DNA of 64,000 nucleotides from PNON01 sp964387025. GTDB lineage: Bacteria; Chloroflexota; Anaerolineae; Anaerolineales; Anaerolineaceae. Each line of letters starts with the position of its first letter. The first letter of the stretch is position 1. Position numbers and translations under genes: made by a program. The stretch covers positions 186,001 through 250,000 of the forward strand of contig CAYLUZ010000004.1 of NCBI GenBank assembly GCA_964387025.1, in the 5' to 3' direction. Positions 19,083-27,554 of the stretch are shown in pieces. The notes beneath the pieces are model-generated. The model searched no databases and was not told where the DNA came from. It saw only the letters and a list, made by a program, of their open reading frames with translations.

Positions 19083-21971
19083 ATGCAGAGTCAAAACGTT
19101 ATCCGGGTGGTGGGTGCCAGGCAGCATAACCTGAAAAACATCACCGTTGAGATCCCGCGAGATAAATTTGTCGTTATCACCGGTTTGTCCGGTTCGGGCA
19201 AATCATCACTGGCGTTCGATACAATCTTCGCTGAAGGTCAGCGTCGATATGTCGAGTCATTATCCGCTTATGCCCGACAATTTTTAGGGCAGATGGACAA
19301 ACCGGATGTGGATTATATCGATGGACTCTCTCCGGCGGTATCTATCGATCAGAAAGCCACATCCCATAATCCTCGTTCCACTGTAGGTACAGTAACAGAG
19401 ATCTATGATTACCTGCGTCTGCTCTTTGCAAGGGTGGGTATTCCACATTGCACAGTATGCGGCCGCGAAGTGGTGAAGCAATCCGCCCAGGAGATCGTGG
19501 ATGCGGTATCAAGACTTCCAGATGGAAGCAAGTTGTTGATCCTGGCTCCCATCATCCGAGGACGTAAGGGTACTTACCAGAATGTTTTTGATGAGATACG
19601 CAAAGCCGGCTTTACGCGTATCCGTTGTGATGGCGTTGTGTATATGTTGGATGAAGAAATCACACTTGATCGTTACAAATTGCATACAATCGAAGCAGTT
19701 GTGGATAGGATCGTGATCAACCACACTGACAACACGGACGATGATAGAGCTGCCCTCTCCCGCTTGACTGATTCGGTGGAAACTGCCTTAAAAGTTGGAG
19801 AAGGGTACCTGACGGTGCAAAATATCACCAGTGAACCGCCGGTTGATCTTTACTTCTCAGAGCACCTTGCCTGCCCAGAACATGGGGTTTCGCTACCTGA
19901 AATTGAGCCGCGGACTTTTTCATTCAACACACCCCATGGAGCCTGCCCGGAATGCCAGGGGTTAGGCAGCAAGCAGGAGATCGACCCTGACCTCCTTTTG
20001 CCTGATAGGGATAGGTCCTTCAACGAAGGCGCCATCATTGCAATGGAATGGGGTGGTCCAAAGGAACAGGGAGGTTATTACTGGCAGGCAGTGGAAGCTG
20101 TTGCTAAACAGTATCACATTGATCTTAACGCCCCTGTTAAAGATTTACCGGAAGAAAAAGTAAACCTGATCCTGTTTGGAACCGGTGGAGAAGAAGTTTC
20201 CATTTCATATCAAAAGGAAGGCCGGCAATCCACCTTCAAAACAACTTTTGAAGGTGTAATTGGAAACCTAATGCGCCGGTACCGCGAAACACAATCGGAA
20301 TATATTCGCAATAAGATCACAGAATTTATGTCCAATAAACCCTGCCCTGCATGCGGTGGTAATCGTCTTCGTCCCGAAGCCCTGGCAGTAACTGTGAATG
20401 GTGCAAATATCCTAAAGGTAACCGATTGGCCGGTGAACGAAGCACTTGATTGGATCCAGGTCCTCATGTCTGCATCTACCCCGCTCAATGCACGTCAAAG
20501 GATCATATCGGAGAGAATTCTGAAAGAAATAGAAGCCAGACTTGGATTTCTGGTAAACGTAGGTTTGGATTATTTAACCCTGCGCAGGTCGGCCGGGTCG
20601 CTTTCTGGAGGTGAAGCCCAGCGAATTCGGCTGGCTACCCAGATCGGTTCGAGGTTGATGGGTGTTCTTTATGTCCTTGACGAACCATCCATTGGATTGC
20701 ATCCCCGTGATAACGGGAGACTCCTTGAAACATTGAAGGGATTACGCGACCTGGGGAATTCGGTTCTGGTGGTCGAGCATGACGACGAAACCATTCGCAG
20801 CGCGGATTGGATCATTGATATGGGACCTGCAGCAGGAGAGCATGGCGGTGAAGTGGTCGCTGAAGGAACGGTTGAAACCATTCTGGCCCACCCGAAGTCT
20901 CTGACCGGTGCTTATCTCTCCGGGCGGATGAGTGTTCCCATGCCGGATGAGCGCAGGATTGGGAATGGAAAGCACCTCACGATCGTTGGGGCACGGTCCA
21001 ATAATTTAAAGAACCTGAATGTGGAAATACCCCTGGGAAAGCTGGTTTGTATCACCGGAGTCTCCGGTTCAGGTAAATCGACATTAATGGTGGATGTACT
21101 TTATAGTGCTTTGGCGCGTGAGTTGAACAGAGCGCACACCCAACCTGGTGAATACGACCGGATCGAAGGAATAGGTCAACTCGATAAGATCATCAATATT
21201 GATCAATCTCCCATTGGACGGACTCCACGGTCCAACCCCGGTACATACTCGGGGTTATTCGATGAAATTCGCTCCCTTTTTGCAGAACTCTCTGAAAGCA
21301 AAATGCGCGGATATAAAGCAGGCAGGTTCTCATTCAATGTTCATGGTGGCCGGTGTGAGGCTTGCCAGGGCCAGGGGCAGCTAAGAATCGAGATGCAGTT
21401 CATGCCGGATGTTTATGTGCCCTGTGACGTTTGCCATGGCGCCCGATTCAACCGCGAAACACTCCAGGTACATTTCAAAGGATTATCCATCGCAGACGTA
21501 CTGGATACCACTGTGGAAGCTGGTTTGGAGCTATTTACCAATTTCCCGAGTATCTGTAACAAACTAAAATTGCTTCAGGAAGTTGGATTGGGTTACATCC
21601 GTATCGGTCAACCTGCTACAACGCTCTCCGGGGGAGAGGCTCAACGCGTAAAACTGGCCAAGGAACTTTCGCGCCGGGCTACCGGTAGGACGATCTATGT
21701 TCTGGATGAACCATCAGTGGGCCTTCATGCAGCGGATGTCCATAAGTTGATCGAAGTGCTTCAGCGCCTGGTGGAAACTGGAAATAGTGTGCTGATCATC
21801 GAACATAACCCGGATATCATTAAAGTAGCTGATTACATCATAGACCTGGGGCCTGAAGGCGGTCATCGTGGCGGCGAAGTGATCGCAACTGGCACACCGG
21901 AGGAGATTTGCAAGAATGAGCGGAGTTATACGGGTCAATACTTGAAGAAATACCTCACGAATGACAAATAA
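19083..21971 (+). CDS. uvrA: Excinuclease ABC subunit A
   Basis: 962 aa, normal length. It is the damage-recognition ATPase of nucleotide excision repair and loads UvrB. Two ABC ATPase modules are visible: Walker A GLSGSGKSS near residue 33 and GVSGSGKST near 660, each with an LSGGEAQR signature. Zinc-binding cysteines appear in CPECQGLG, CPACGGNR, CEACQGQG and CDVCHGARF. The first zinc module contains CTVCG. Start ATG 19083 follows GAGGTC. No downstream partner is in the same operon; the next gene is 154 nt away. Confidence 0.97.
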   Translation: MQSQNVIRVVGARQHNLKNITVEIPRDKFVVITGLSGSGKSSLAFDTIFAEGQRRYVESLSAYARQFLGQMDKPDVDYIDGLSPAVSIDQKATSHNPRSTVGTVTEIYDYLRLLFARVGIPHCTVCGREVVKQSAQEIVDAVSRLPDGSKLLILAPIIRGRKGTYQNVFDEIRKAGFTRIRCDGVVYMLDEEITLDRYKLHTIEAVVDRIVINHTDNTDDDRAALSRLTDSVETALKVGEGYLTVQNITSEPPVDLYFSEHLACPEHGVSLPEIEPRTFSFNTPHGACPECQGLGSKQEIDPDLLLPDRDRSFNEGAIIAMEWGGPKEQGGYYWQAVEAVAKQYHIDLNAPVKDLPEEKVNLILFGTGGEEVSISYQKEGRQSTFKTTFEGVIGNLMRRYRETQSEYIRNKITEFMSNKPCPACGGNRLRPEALAVTVNGANILKVTDWPVNEALDWIQVLMSASTPLNARQRIISERILKEIEARLGFLVNVGLDYLTLRRSAGSLSGGEAQRIRLATQIGSRLMGVLYVLDEPSIGLHPRDNGRLLETLKGLRDLGNSVLVVEHDDETIRSADWIIDMGPAAGEHGGEVVAEGTVETILAHPKSLTGAYLSGRMSVPMPDERRIGNGKHLTIVGARSNNLKNLNVEIPLGKLVCITGVSGSGKSTLMVDVLYSALARELNRAHTQPGEYDRIEGIGQLDKIINIDQSPIGRTPRSNPGTYSGLFDEIRSLFAELSESKMRGYKAGRFSFNVHGGRCEACQGQGQLRIEMQFMPDVYVPCDVCHGARFNRETLQVHFKGLSIADVLDTTVEAGLELFTNFPSICNKLKLLQEVGLGYIRIGQPATTLSGGEAQRVKLAKELSRRATGRTIYVLDEPSVGLHAADVHKLIEVLQRLVETGNSVLIIEHNPDIIKVADYIIDLGPEGGHRGGEVIATGTPEEICKNERSYTGQYLKKYLTNDK

Positions 21972-22125
21972 CTGCTGAATGCTCTCATTTTTTCTGGAAA
22001 ATGATTACAGCTTTATAAATATTCCAGGCAATACTCAAATAGTGCCTGCAACTCATAAATCTGATTTTGTCAGAGCTCTAATCACTATTTGTCATTTTAA
22101 AAACCATTATTAAAAGAGCTAATTC

Positions 22126-23271
22126 ATGAAGATTCTTTGCGTAGACATTGGAACAGGGACACAGGATATTTACCTGTTCGACTCCCGCCAGGAAATTGAG
22201 AATGGCTACAAGCTGGTTTTACCATCCCCTACATTGATGGTGAATCGCAAATTGAAAGCTGCCGCCCAATCAGGTCGATCTGTATTGTTAACGGGTTTGA
22301 CAATGGGAGGAGGACCTTCCCAATGGGGGGCGAAAGAAGTTCTCAACCATGGCGGAAAGGTATATATTACCGAACAGGCGGCTCGAACTTTTAACGATGA
22401 CCTGGAGAAAGTGACAGCTGATGGCTACATTCTGGTGTCGGATGATGAAGCTGAAAAACTGCCGGATCATATTTTACGGGTAAAACTTCAGGACCTGGAT
22501 TATGAGTCCATTGAGCATGTCTTCAATTCATTTGAAATAAAACTGACAGATCTAAACGCGATGGCAGTGGCAGTTTTTGATCATGGAGCTGCTCCAACGG
22601 ATATTTCTGACCGAAAATTCCGGTTCGATTATCTGGATGAACGCATCAAGCAGGAAAACCGCTTAAGCGCATTTGCATACAACAGGCACGACATACCTGT
22701 GAGTATGACCCGATTACAGAGTGTTGCCACATCAGCGAATGATATTGAAGCTCCACTTGTGGTGATGGATACCGCTCCTGCTGCGGTTTTAGGCTCGTTA
22801 TTTGATCATCAAGTCAGGGATATCCCACAAAAAATAATTGTAAATATCGGCAACTTCCACACCCTGGCCTTTCGCCTGGGACTAGATGGAATTGAAGGGT
22901 TATTTGAACATCATACAGGATTGATCAAGAGTTCCAACCTGGAAGGATACCTGATCGGTCTTGCGGATGGAAGCCTTTCAAATACCAGGATATTTGACGA
23001 TCATGGGCATGGTGCATTACTTTATTCAAATAACAAATATAAAATCCCGGAGAAAACATTTGGTATCATTGTGACTGGTCCCAGACGAGGAATGTTAGCT
23101 GGATCGAAGTTAAATCCTTATTTTCCTGCGCCTTTTGGGGATATGATGATCACTGGCTGCTTCGGTTTGCTATCAGCTGTTGGTGATGTTCTCCCGAATT
23201 TGAAAGAAGAAATTGACTCACGGATGAACAATAATTCAAATCATTCAAACTCTCCCTGGGATATAAGTTGA
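22126..23271 (+). CDS. DUF1786 family protein (ASKHA-like N-terminus)
   Basis: 381 aa. It begins MKILCVDIGTGTQDIYLFD, which looks like the phosphate-1 loop of the actin/sugar kinase/Hsp70 ATPase fold. The whole matches the DUF1786 family as I remember it, sometimes labelled a putative pyruvate formate-lyase activating enzyme. No radical-SAM CxxxCxxC is present, so that label should not be trusted. Other conserved-looking blocks are GLTMGGGPSQWG, VVMDTAPAAVLG, NIGNFHTLAF and TGPRRGM. The ribosome site is weak. Enzymatic function unknown. Confidence 0.75.
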   Translation: MKILCVDIGTGTQDIYLFDSRQEIENGYKLVLPSPTLMVNRKLKAAAQSGRSVLLTGLTMGGGPSQWGAKEVLNHGGKVYITEQAARTFNDDLEKVTADGYILVSDDEAEKLPDHILRVKLQDLDYESIEHVFNSFEIKLTDLNAMAVAVFDHGAAPTDISDRKFRFDYLDERIKQENRLSAFAYNRHDIPVSMTRLQSVATSANDIEAPLVVMDTAPAAVLGSLFDHQVRDIPQKIIVNIGNFHTLAFRLGLDGIEGLFEHHTGLIKSSNLEGYLIGLADGSLSNTRIFDDHGHGALLYSNNKYKIPEKTFGIIVTGPRRGMLAGSKLNPYFPAPFGDMMITGCFGLLSAVGDVLPNLKEEIDSRMNNNSNHSNSPWDIS

Positions 23272-23315
23272 CTTTACCCAAAAAGGGTTTTATTTACTGA
23301 ATATTAGTCAACTAA

Positions 23316-23345
23316 TTGACGTTTCAGATAGAATCATGGTATTAT
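23316..23345 (+). promoter_or_regulatory. Sigma-70-type promoter of the infC-rpmI-rplT operon
   Basis: -35 TTGACG (23316-23321) and -10 TATTAT (23340-23345), one mismatch each from consensus, spaced 18 nt. The predicted transcript starts near 23352 and has a leader of roughly 55 nt before infC. Confidence 0.75.
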
Positions 23346-23360
23346 CAGGCTCAATATATG

Positions 23361-23376
23361 CCGGTTCGCGAACCGG
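23361..23376 (+). promoter_or_regulatory. Leader hairpin upstream of infC
   Basis: A perfect 16-nt palindrome CCGGTTCGCGAACCGG in the infC leader, 20 nt before the ribosome site. It could be a regulatory hairpin of the IF3/L35/L20 operon, which is autoregulated in other bacteria, or a stabilising 5' stem. No T-run follows it. Confidence 0.5.
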
Positions 23377-23407
23377 TGTTTCATCTATTATCATATAGGA
23401 GAGAACT

Positions 23408-23989
23408 ATCAGTACAACTACATTTCGGGTAAATGATACAATCCGCGCTTCGCAGGTTCGATTAATTGGAGCAAAAAGTGAAAATGTCGGTGTAGTCGAT
23501 ACTTCCGTTGCCATGCGAATGGCTCGTGAAGCTGAACTCGACTTGGTGGAAGTAGCACCAAACTCAGATCCACCAGTATGCAGGATCATGGACTTCGGAA
23601 AATTCCTTTACGAACGTGAAAAAAAGGAAAAAGAAGCCAAAAAGGCTCAAACTAAAATAGAGATCAAAGAGATCCGACTGCGACCAAAGACCAATGAACA
23701 CCACCGCGGATTTAAAACCCGAGATGCCCGAAAATGGCTTCTAGATGGAATGAAAGTCAAAGTCACCATACGCTTCAGGGGTCGGGAGATCACTTACCCT
23801 GAGATCGCCTTGGAGGACTTGAAAGAAATTGCGGAGTCGTTGGCAGACATTTCTGCAGTCGAAATACCACCTTCCCTGGAAGGTCGCGTAATGAACATGG
23901 TGTTGACACCGACAAAATACGTGAAGAAGAAAACACCAGGTGAAACAGTGCCGGCTTCCACGCCCGCACCTGAACAAATTCAGGAATAG
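23408..23989 (+). CDS. infC: Translation initiation factor IF-3 (AUC start)
   Basis: 193 aa. IF-3 binds the 30S subunit, checks start codons and keeps subunits apart. The N-domain (FRVNDTIRASQVRLIGA, LDLVEVAPNSDPPVCRIMD) and C-domain (KEIRLRPKTNEHH, KVTIRFRGRE) are complete. The frame opens after TAG at 23396. No ATG, GTG or TTG occurs before codon 36 (ATG 23513), which is already deep inside the N-domain. AGGAG at 23397-23401 places initiation six bases later at ATC 23408. This parallels the AUU start of E. coli infC, the basis of IF-3 autoregulation. First gene of the operon with L35 and L20. Confidence 0.92.
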   Translation: MSTTTFRVNDTIRASQVRLIGAKSENVGVVDTSVAMRMAREAELDLVEVAPNSDPPVCRIMDFGKFLYEREKKEKEAKKAQTKIEIKEIRLRPKTNEHHRGFKTRDARKWLLDGMKVKVTIRFRGREITYPEIALEDLKEIAESLADISAVEIPPSLEGRVMNMVLTPTKYVKKKTPGETVPASTPAPEQIQE

Positions 23990-24060
23990 TCATTCTTTTA
24001 TTAGAATGGTACTACCTGCGGCAGAAAGAACCGCCGCAATTTTATTGAGAGGAGTATGCT

Positions 24061-24294
24061 GTGCCCCGTAAACTAAAAGCAGGAAAGATCAAGATGAAGA
24101 CTCACAAAGCGACATCCAAAAGATTTCGTTTGACAGGGTCCGGTACGCTTCTGCGAACCAAAGGCGGCAAAAGCCACCTGCGCAGACGCACCTCAGAACG
24201 CACCAAAGCATTACTTGCTGAGATGGTCCCAGTACAGGGTGAAAACATCATCAAGAGCGTGCGTCGTCTGGCTCCGTACATGAAACAAGGTTAG
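24061..24294 (+). CDS. rpmI: 50S ribosomal protein L35 (bL35)
   Basis: 77 aa, slightly longer than the usual 64-66. Basic N-terminus with KMKTHKATSKRFRLTGSG and the family's HLRRRTSER region. It starts with GTG at 24061, preceded by GAGAGGAG. Lies 71 nt after infC, with a small TGCGGC/GCCGCA hairpin (24017-24038) in between that could modulate expression. Part of the infC-rpmI-rplT operon. Confidence 0.96.
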   Translation: MPRKLKAGKIKMKTHKATSKRFRLTGSGTLLRTKGGKSHLRRRTSERTKALLAEMVPVQGENIIKSVRRLAPYMKQG

Positions 24295-24414
24295 TACGGC
24301 AATCGTCAAAATCCCGAATATACTATTCGTGGATAAAAGATTAGTGCAGCTGTTGGGTGCATACAACAGGTCAATAATAGGACCGGCGCCCGGGGGTTTG
24401 CAAAGGAGTAATTT

Positions 24415-24765
24415 ATGGCTCGTGTGAAAGGTGGACCGCAAGGTCACCTGCGACATATCAAAGTTCTGAAGATGAATAAGGGCTATTATGGCTCCCGTCA
24501 TCGTCTTTTCAAAAGGGCGAACGAAGCCATGTTAAAAAGCCTATTTTACGCTACACGTGACCGCCGGGTACGCAAACGTGATTTACGAAAATTATGGATT
24601 ACCCGTATCAATGCAGCTGCACGCCTTAATGGCATCAGCTACAGCAGGTTTATCTATGGTATGAAAAAAGCACAGATCGAGTTGAATCGTAAGATATTGG
24701 CTGACCTGGCTGTACGTGACCCCAAAGCCTTTACTGCAGTGGTAGAAAAAGCAAAAGCTGCTTAA
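24415..24765 (+). CDS. rplT: 50S ribosomal protein L20 (bL20)
   Basis: 116 aa, normal length. An early 23S-binding assembly protein and, in several bacteria, translational repressor of its own operon. Motifs: GYYGSRHRLFKRANEA, ATRDRRVRKRDLRKLWI, RINAAARLNGISYSRF. Start ATG 24415 has AAAGGAG eight bases upstream. It is followed by a strong terminator, so the operon ends here. Confidence 0.97.
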   Translation: MARVKGGPQGHLRHIKVLKMNKGYYGSRHRLFKRANEAMLKSLFYATRDRRVRKRDLRKLWITRINAAARLNGISYSRFIYGMKKAQIELNRKILADLAVRDPKAFTAVVEKAKAA

Positions 24766-24782
24766 AATAAACCTCTCAAAAT

Positions 24783-24815
24783 AGACCGGGATCGAAATCC
24801 CGGTTTCTTTTTTTT
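24783..24815 (+). terminator. Terminator of the infC operon
   Basis: Stem ACCGGGAT/ATCCCGGT (24785-24792, 24797-24804) with CGAA loop, extended by two weaker pairs and followed by a T-rich run. Confidence 0.9.
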
Positions 24816-24880
24816 AAATCACAAAAGTGATCCATCATTTCTTCTCCCTGATTATGCTAAAATTCAAGTAGGAAAATCGG

Positions 24881-25666
24881 ATGATCACTTCAACTCAAAA
24901 TCCAAAAATTCAACGAATTCGTGATTTACTCGCTCATTCTCGCAGCCGGTCAGAACAAAAAGCCTTCGTCATAGAAGGTATTCGACTGGTGGAGGAAGCA
25001 GTACAATCCGGGGTAAAACCAGAGATCTTCTATTACAGCAGCCAGATAAATCCACGGGGAATGGACCTTATAGAAAAAGTGCGGTTTGCGGGCATTCCGA
25101 TTGAGGAAATAGAAAGCAGTTTGATGAACAGGTTGAGCGATACTGAAAGATCCCAGGGAATTCTGGCTGTCATACCGGAAAAGCACGTTGTATTGCCTGA
25201 GACATTGGATTTTATCCTGGTTCTTGATTCCATTAAAGATCCGGGAAATATGGGCACAATTTTGAGGACAGCTTGCGCAGCTGGTGTGAATGCAGTCTTT
25301 CTCTCTCCAAAATGTGTGGATATTTACTCCCCCAAAGTACTACGTTCTGCGATGGGGGCCCATTTTAAACTTCCTATGGTCGAAATTAATTGGCACCTGA
25401 TGAAGACAGAAATCTCTAGTGGAAGTATTGAACCGGAAATATATCTGGCGGATGTCAGGCAGGGAGAACCCTTATGGAAATGTGATCTGACCCTTCCAAT
25501 TGCTTTGATCATCAGTTCTGAAGCAACTGGAGCAAGCCCGGAGGCGGTTGAGATTGCATCTCAAAAGATCCATATTCCCATGCCAGGAGGATTTGAAAGC
25601 TTAAATGCGTCCATGGCAGCAGCTGTACTTCTTTTCGAAGTGGTTCGGCAGAGGACTGCCCGATAA
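24881..25666 (+). CDS. TrmH/SpoU-family RNA 2'-O-methyltransferase
   Basis: 261 aa. An N-terminal substrate-binding domain is followed by the SPOUT knot. Motif 1 is DPGNMGTILRTA, motif 2 ALIISSEATGAS, motif 3 IPMPGGFESLNASMA. These bind AdoMet and methylate a ribose 2'-OH of rRNA or tRNA. The length and N-terminal extension resemble 23S rRNA methyltransferases of the RlmB/TsnR group; the exact nucleotide cannot be told. ATG 24881 follows AGGAAA. Sits after the L20 terminator, probably on its own promoter. Confidence 0.9.
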   Translation: MITSTQNPKIQRIRDLLAHSRSRSEQKAFVIEGIRLVEEAVQSGVKPEIFYYSSQINPRGMDLIEKVRFAGIPIEEIESSLMNRLSDTERSQGILAVIPEKHVVLPETLDFILVLDSIKDPGNMGTILRTACAAGVNAVFLSPKCVDIYSPKVLRSAMGAHFKLPMVEINWHLMKTEISSGSIEPEIYLADVRQGEPLWKCDLTLPIALIISSEATGASPEAVEIASQKIHIPMPGGFESLNASMAAAVLLFEVVRQRTAR

Positions 25667-25705
25667 TACCTGGTTTTACCCCTCTCAACTAAGTACTGGA
25701 AATTG

Positions 25706-26473
25706 TCAATTACGCACTTGCTTGAAATTAATGATCGTCAAATTCTTGTCACAACCGGCGAAAGTATCAAAATAAACTTTGTCAGATAACACTCCTCCGG
25801 CCTGATCGAAGAGTTGCAACCACAAGGTATGTTTGGTCTCCGTAGGAAAATCGGAGAGCAGCATCTCATATCCAGCAGGTCCGTATCGATTAACGGTTCC
25901 GGAAATACTGACAATTATTTTAATTTCGCCATGTAAAGATCCATATAGTTGAACACGCAAGCCGACAATAGGTGCTCCCTGAAGGTCAACGACATTTCCA
26001 CCCACACCCAACCAGTTACATCCCACCTCAGGCTGCATAATACTGGAAGAAACAGATACCGGTCCTCCCGGTTGAACCACATATTGATAAGGGCTTTCTG
26101 TATTTTTCTGTCCAGGTATCGTTGCTAGGGAGTGTTCTGTCGGTAGAATGAGAATAAAAGGGGTATTAATAATTTCAGGAGTGGGAGTGGATGTCTCAGT
26201 AGGAACCGGTGTTTCAGTTGGTCTAGGTGTTTTTGATGGGATTGGTGTAAAAGTTGGCAAAGGTGATGGTGTATTGGTTGGAATTTGAACAACCGCTGGT
26301 ATTACGATTGGAGGGTATGGATTTAATTGTGATTGAGGATTGAAAAATATCCAGGCAAAGAAAAGACCCAATAATACGGTTCCCCCGACAAGGACCATCG
26401 AAAGTGTATTCCATACACTATTGGGGTCTTTGATTTTTTCCTGAAAGTCTTCAGACTCTTCAAAATATTCCAT
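25706..26473 (-). CDS. Membrane-anchored protein with Thr/Pro linker and Ig/carboxypeptidase-regulatory-like domain
   Basis: 255 aa. A charged N-terminus precedes one transmembrane helix (about 25-45), then a Thr/Pro-rich linker (about 65-105), then an extracytoplasmic beta-rich domain. That domain contains VGGNVVDLQGAPIVGLRVQL, a pattern seen in carboxypeptidase-regulatory or SpaA-like Ig folds. No catalytic motif seen. AGAGGA precedes ATG 26473. It lies 29 nt downstream of the parvulin lipoprotein gene on the same strand, so the two may form an envelope operon. Function unknown. Confidence 0.65.
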   Translation of the reverse strand: MEYFEESEDFQEKIKDPNSVWNTLSMVLVGGTVLLGLFFAWIFFNPQSQLNPYPPIVIPAVVQIPTNTPSPLPTFTPIPSKTPRPTETPVPTETSTPTPEIINTPFILILPTEHSLATIPGQKNTESPYQYVVQPGGPVSVSSSIMQPEVGCNWLGVGGNVVDLQGAPIVGLRVQLYGSLHGEIKIIVSISGTVNRYGPAGYEMLLSDFPTETKHTLWLQLFDQAGGVLSDKVYFDTFAGCDKNLTIINFKQVRN

Positions 26474-26502
26474 TGATATCCTCTGGAGGTCGATTTATTG
26501 AG

Positions 26503-27414
26503 CTATTTCATGATGACGATTTCAGAAGAAGAACTTTTCTCATCCAACCAATTCAGTAAAGCTTGATTCTGAATAAATTTTAATGCATCTGGTGTGAGGT
26601 TATGTTGGCTGTCTTTTTCGAGCACCTGAACTATATGAAAACCTATTTCTGATTGAATAATTTGACTGGTCCCGCCTACATCCAAACTAAAGGCTGCATC
26701 GTCTACAGCGGGTTGAGTCAGATATCCGTTTGGAAACCAGCCCAAATCACCTTTGGTAACAGGATCATACAGTTCTGCGAGTGTTGCAAAATCTGAGCCA
26801 GATTGTAGTTGGGCTAGAATTCCCCGTGCTTCACCCTCACTCAAGACCCTAATTTGACGGGCATGTACTTGCTCAACCACATCAGGAAGATTCTTAATGA
26901 TCTCATCCCGCATCCAGGTTGCATACACAGAACGTTCAAATGAGACTCTGAATGTCTGGTCAGTATAGAAGTTATCAGATATCCACTTAGAAAGAGCATC
27001 CGTGCCACCAAGTTTTTGGGATAAGTCGTCTAATTTTGTTTGGATATCATCTGACGAGACAGAAAAGCCAGCTTCAATGGCTCCCTGTTTAAGGAGGAGC
27101 TGATCGACAAGTTCGTCGACCACATTATTCTCCTGGTCAGGTGGATCAGGTAATTGAATGCCTGCCTTTGTCAAGGAGGATTGATACCGTTGAATTTCCT
27201 GTTGAAATTCAACCTCGGTGATCCCTTCACCATTCACTTCCAAAGCCATAGGTTCATTGATCGGAGTTGGTTCAATAGGTATATTAGTTGGCACGTCTAT
27301 TGTAACTATTGGTTGGACTGGAACCTGAGTCTGTTGCTTGCATCCAGTAATTATTAGGGCAAGAAATAATGGGATTAATAGTATTTTTCGATGAAAGTAT
27401 CTGGGCATGTGCAT
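26503..27414 (-). CDS. Parvulin-type peptidylprolyl isomerase lipoprotein
   Basis: 303 aa. A signal peptide ends in lipobox LIITGC, followed by a short Pro/Thr linker, a SurA/trigger-factor-like helical region, and a PpiC parvulin domain (ARQIRVLSEGEA, LAELYDPVTKGDLGWFPNG, IQSEIGFHIVQVLE). It should fold secreted proteins outside the membrane, like PrsA. ATG 27414 has no ribosome site; instead a minus-strand TATAAT (27422-27427) lies seven bases upstream, so the transcript may be leaderless. Possible operon with the downstream Ig-domain protein. Confidence 0.88.
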   Translation of the reverse strand: MHMPRYFHRKILLIPLFLALIITGCKQQTQVPVQPIVTIDVPTNIPIEPTPINEPMALEVNGEGITEVEFQQEIQRYQSSLTKAGIQLPDPPDQENNVVDELVDQLLLKQGAIEAGFSVSSDDIQTKLDDLSQKLGGTDALSKWISDNFYTDQTFRVSFERSVYATWMRDEIIKNLPDVVEQVHARQIRVLSEGEARGILAQLQSGSDFATLAELYDPVTKGDLGWFPNGYLTQPAVDDAAFSLDVGGTSQIIQSEIGFHIVQVLEKDSQHNLTPDALKFIQNQALLNWLDEKSSSSEIVIMK

Positions 27415-27554
27415 GAAATAAATTATAACCTATTGCGCTGATGAGTTTTTGAATCAAAAATTGAGGATATTCATACAAGCGAAAAATATACAGCGACATG
27501 GTTAATGAAGTAATAATTTTGGAGAAAGGTACAACTGTACCGGGAGAGAATATT

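Noticed and set aside
23513..23989. IF-3 starting at ATG 23513
   Set aside because: This would delete the first 35 residues, including the conserved N-terminal FRVNDTIRASQVRLIGA block that is encoded in frame just upstream.
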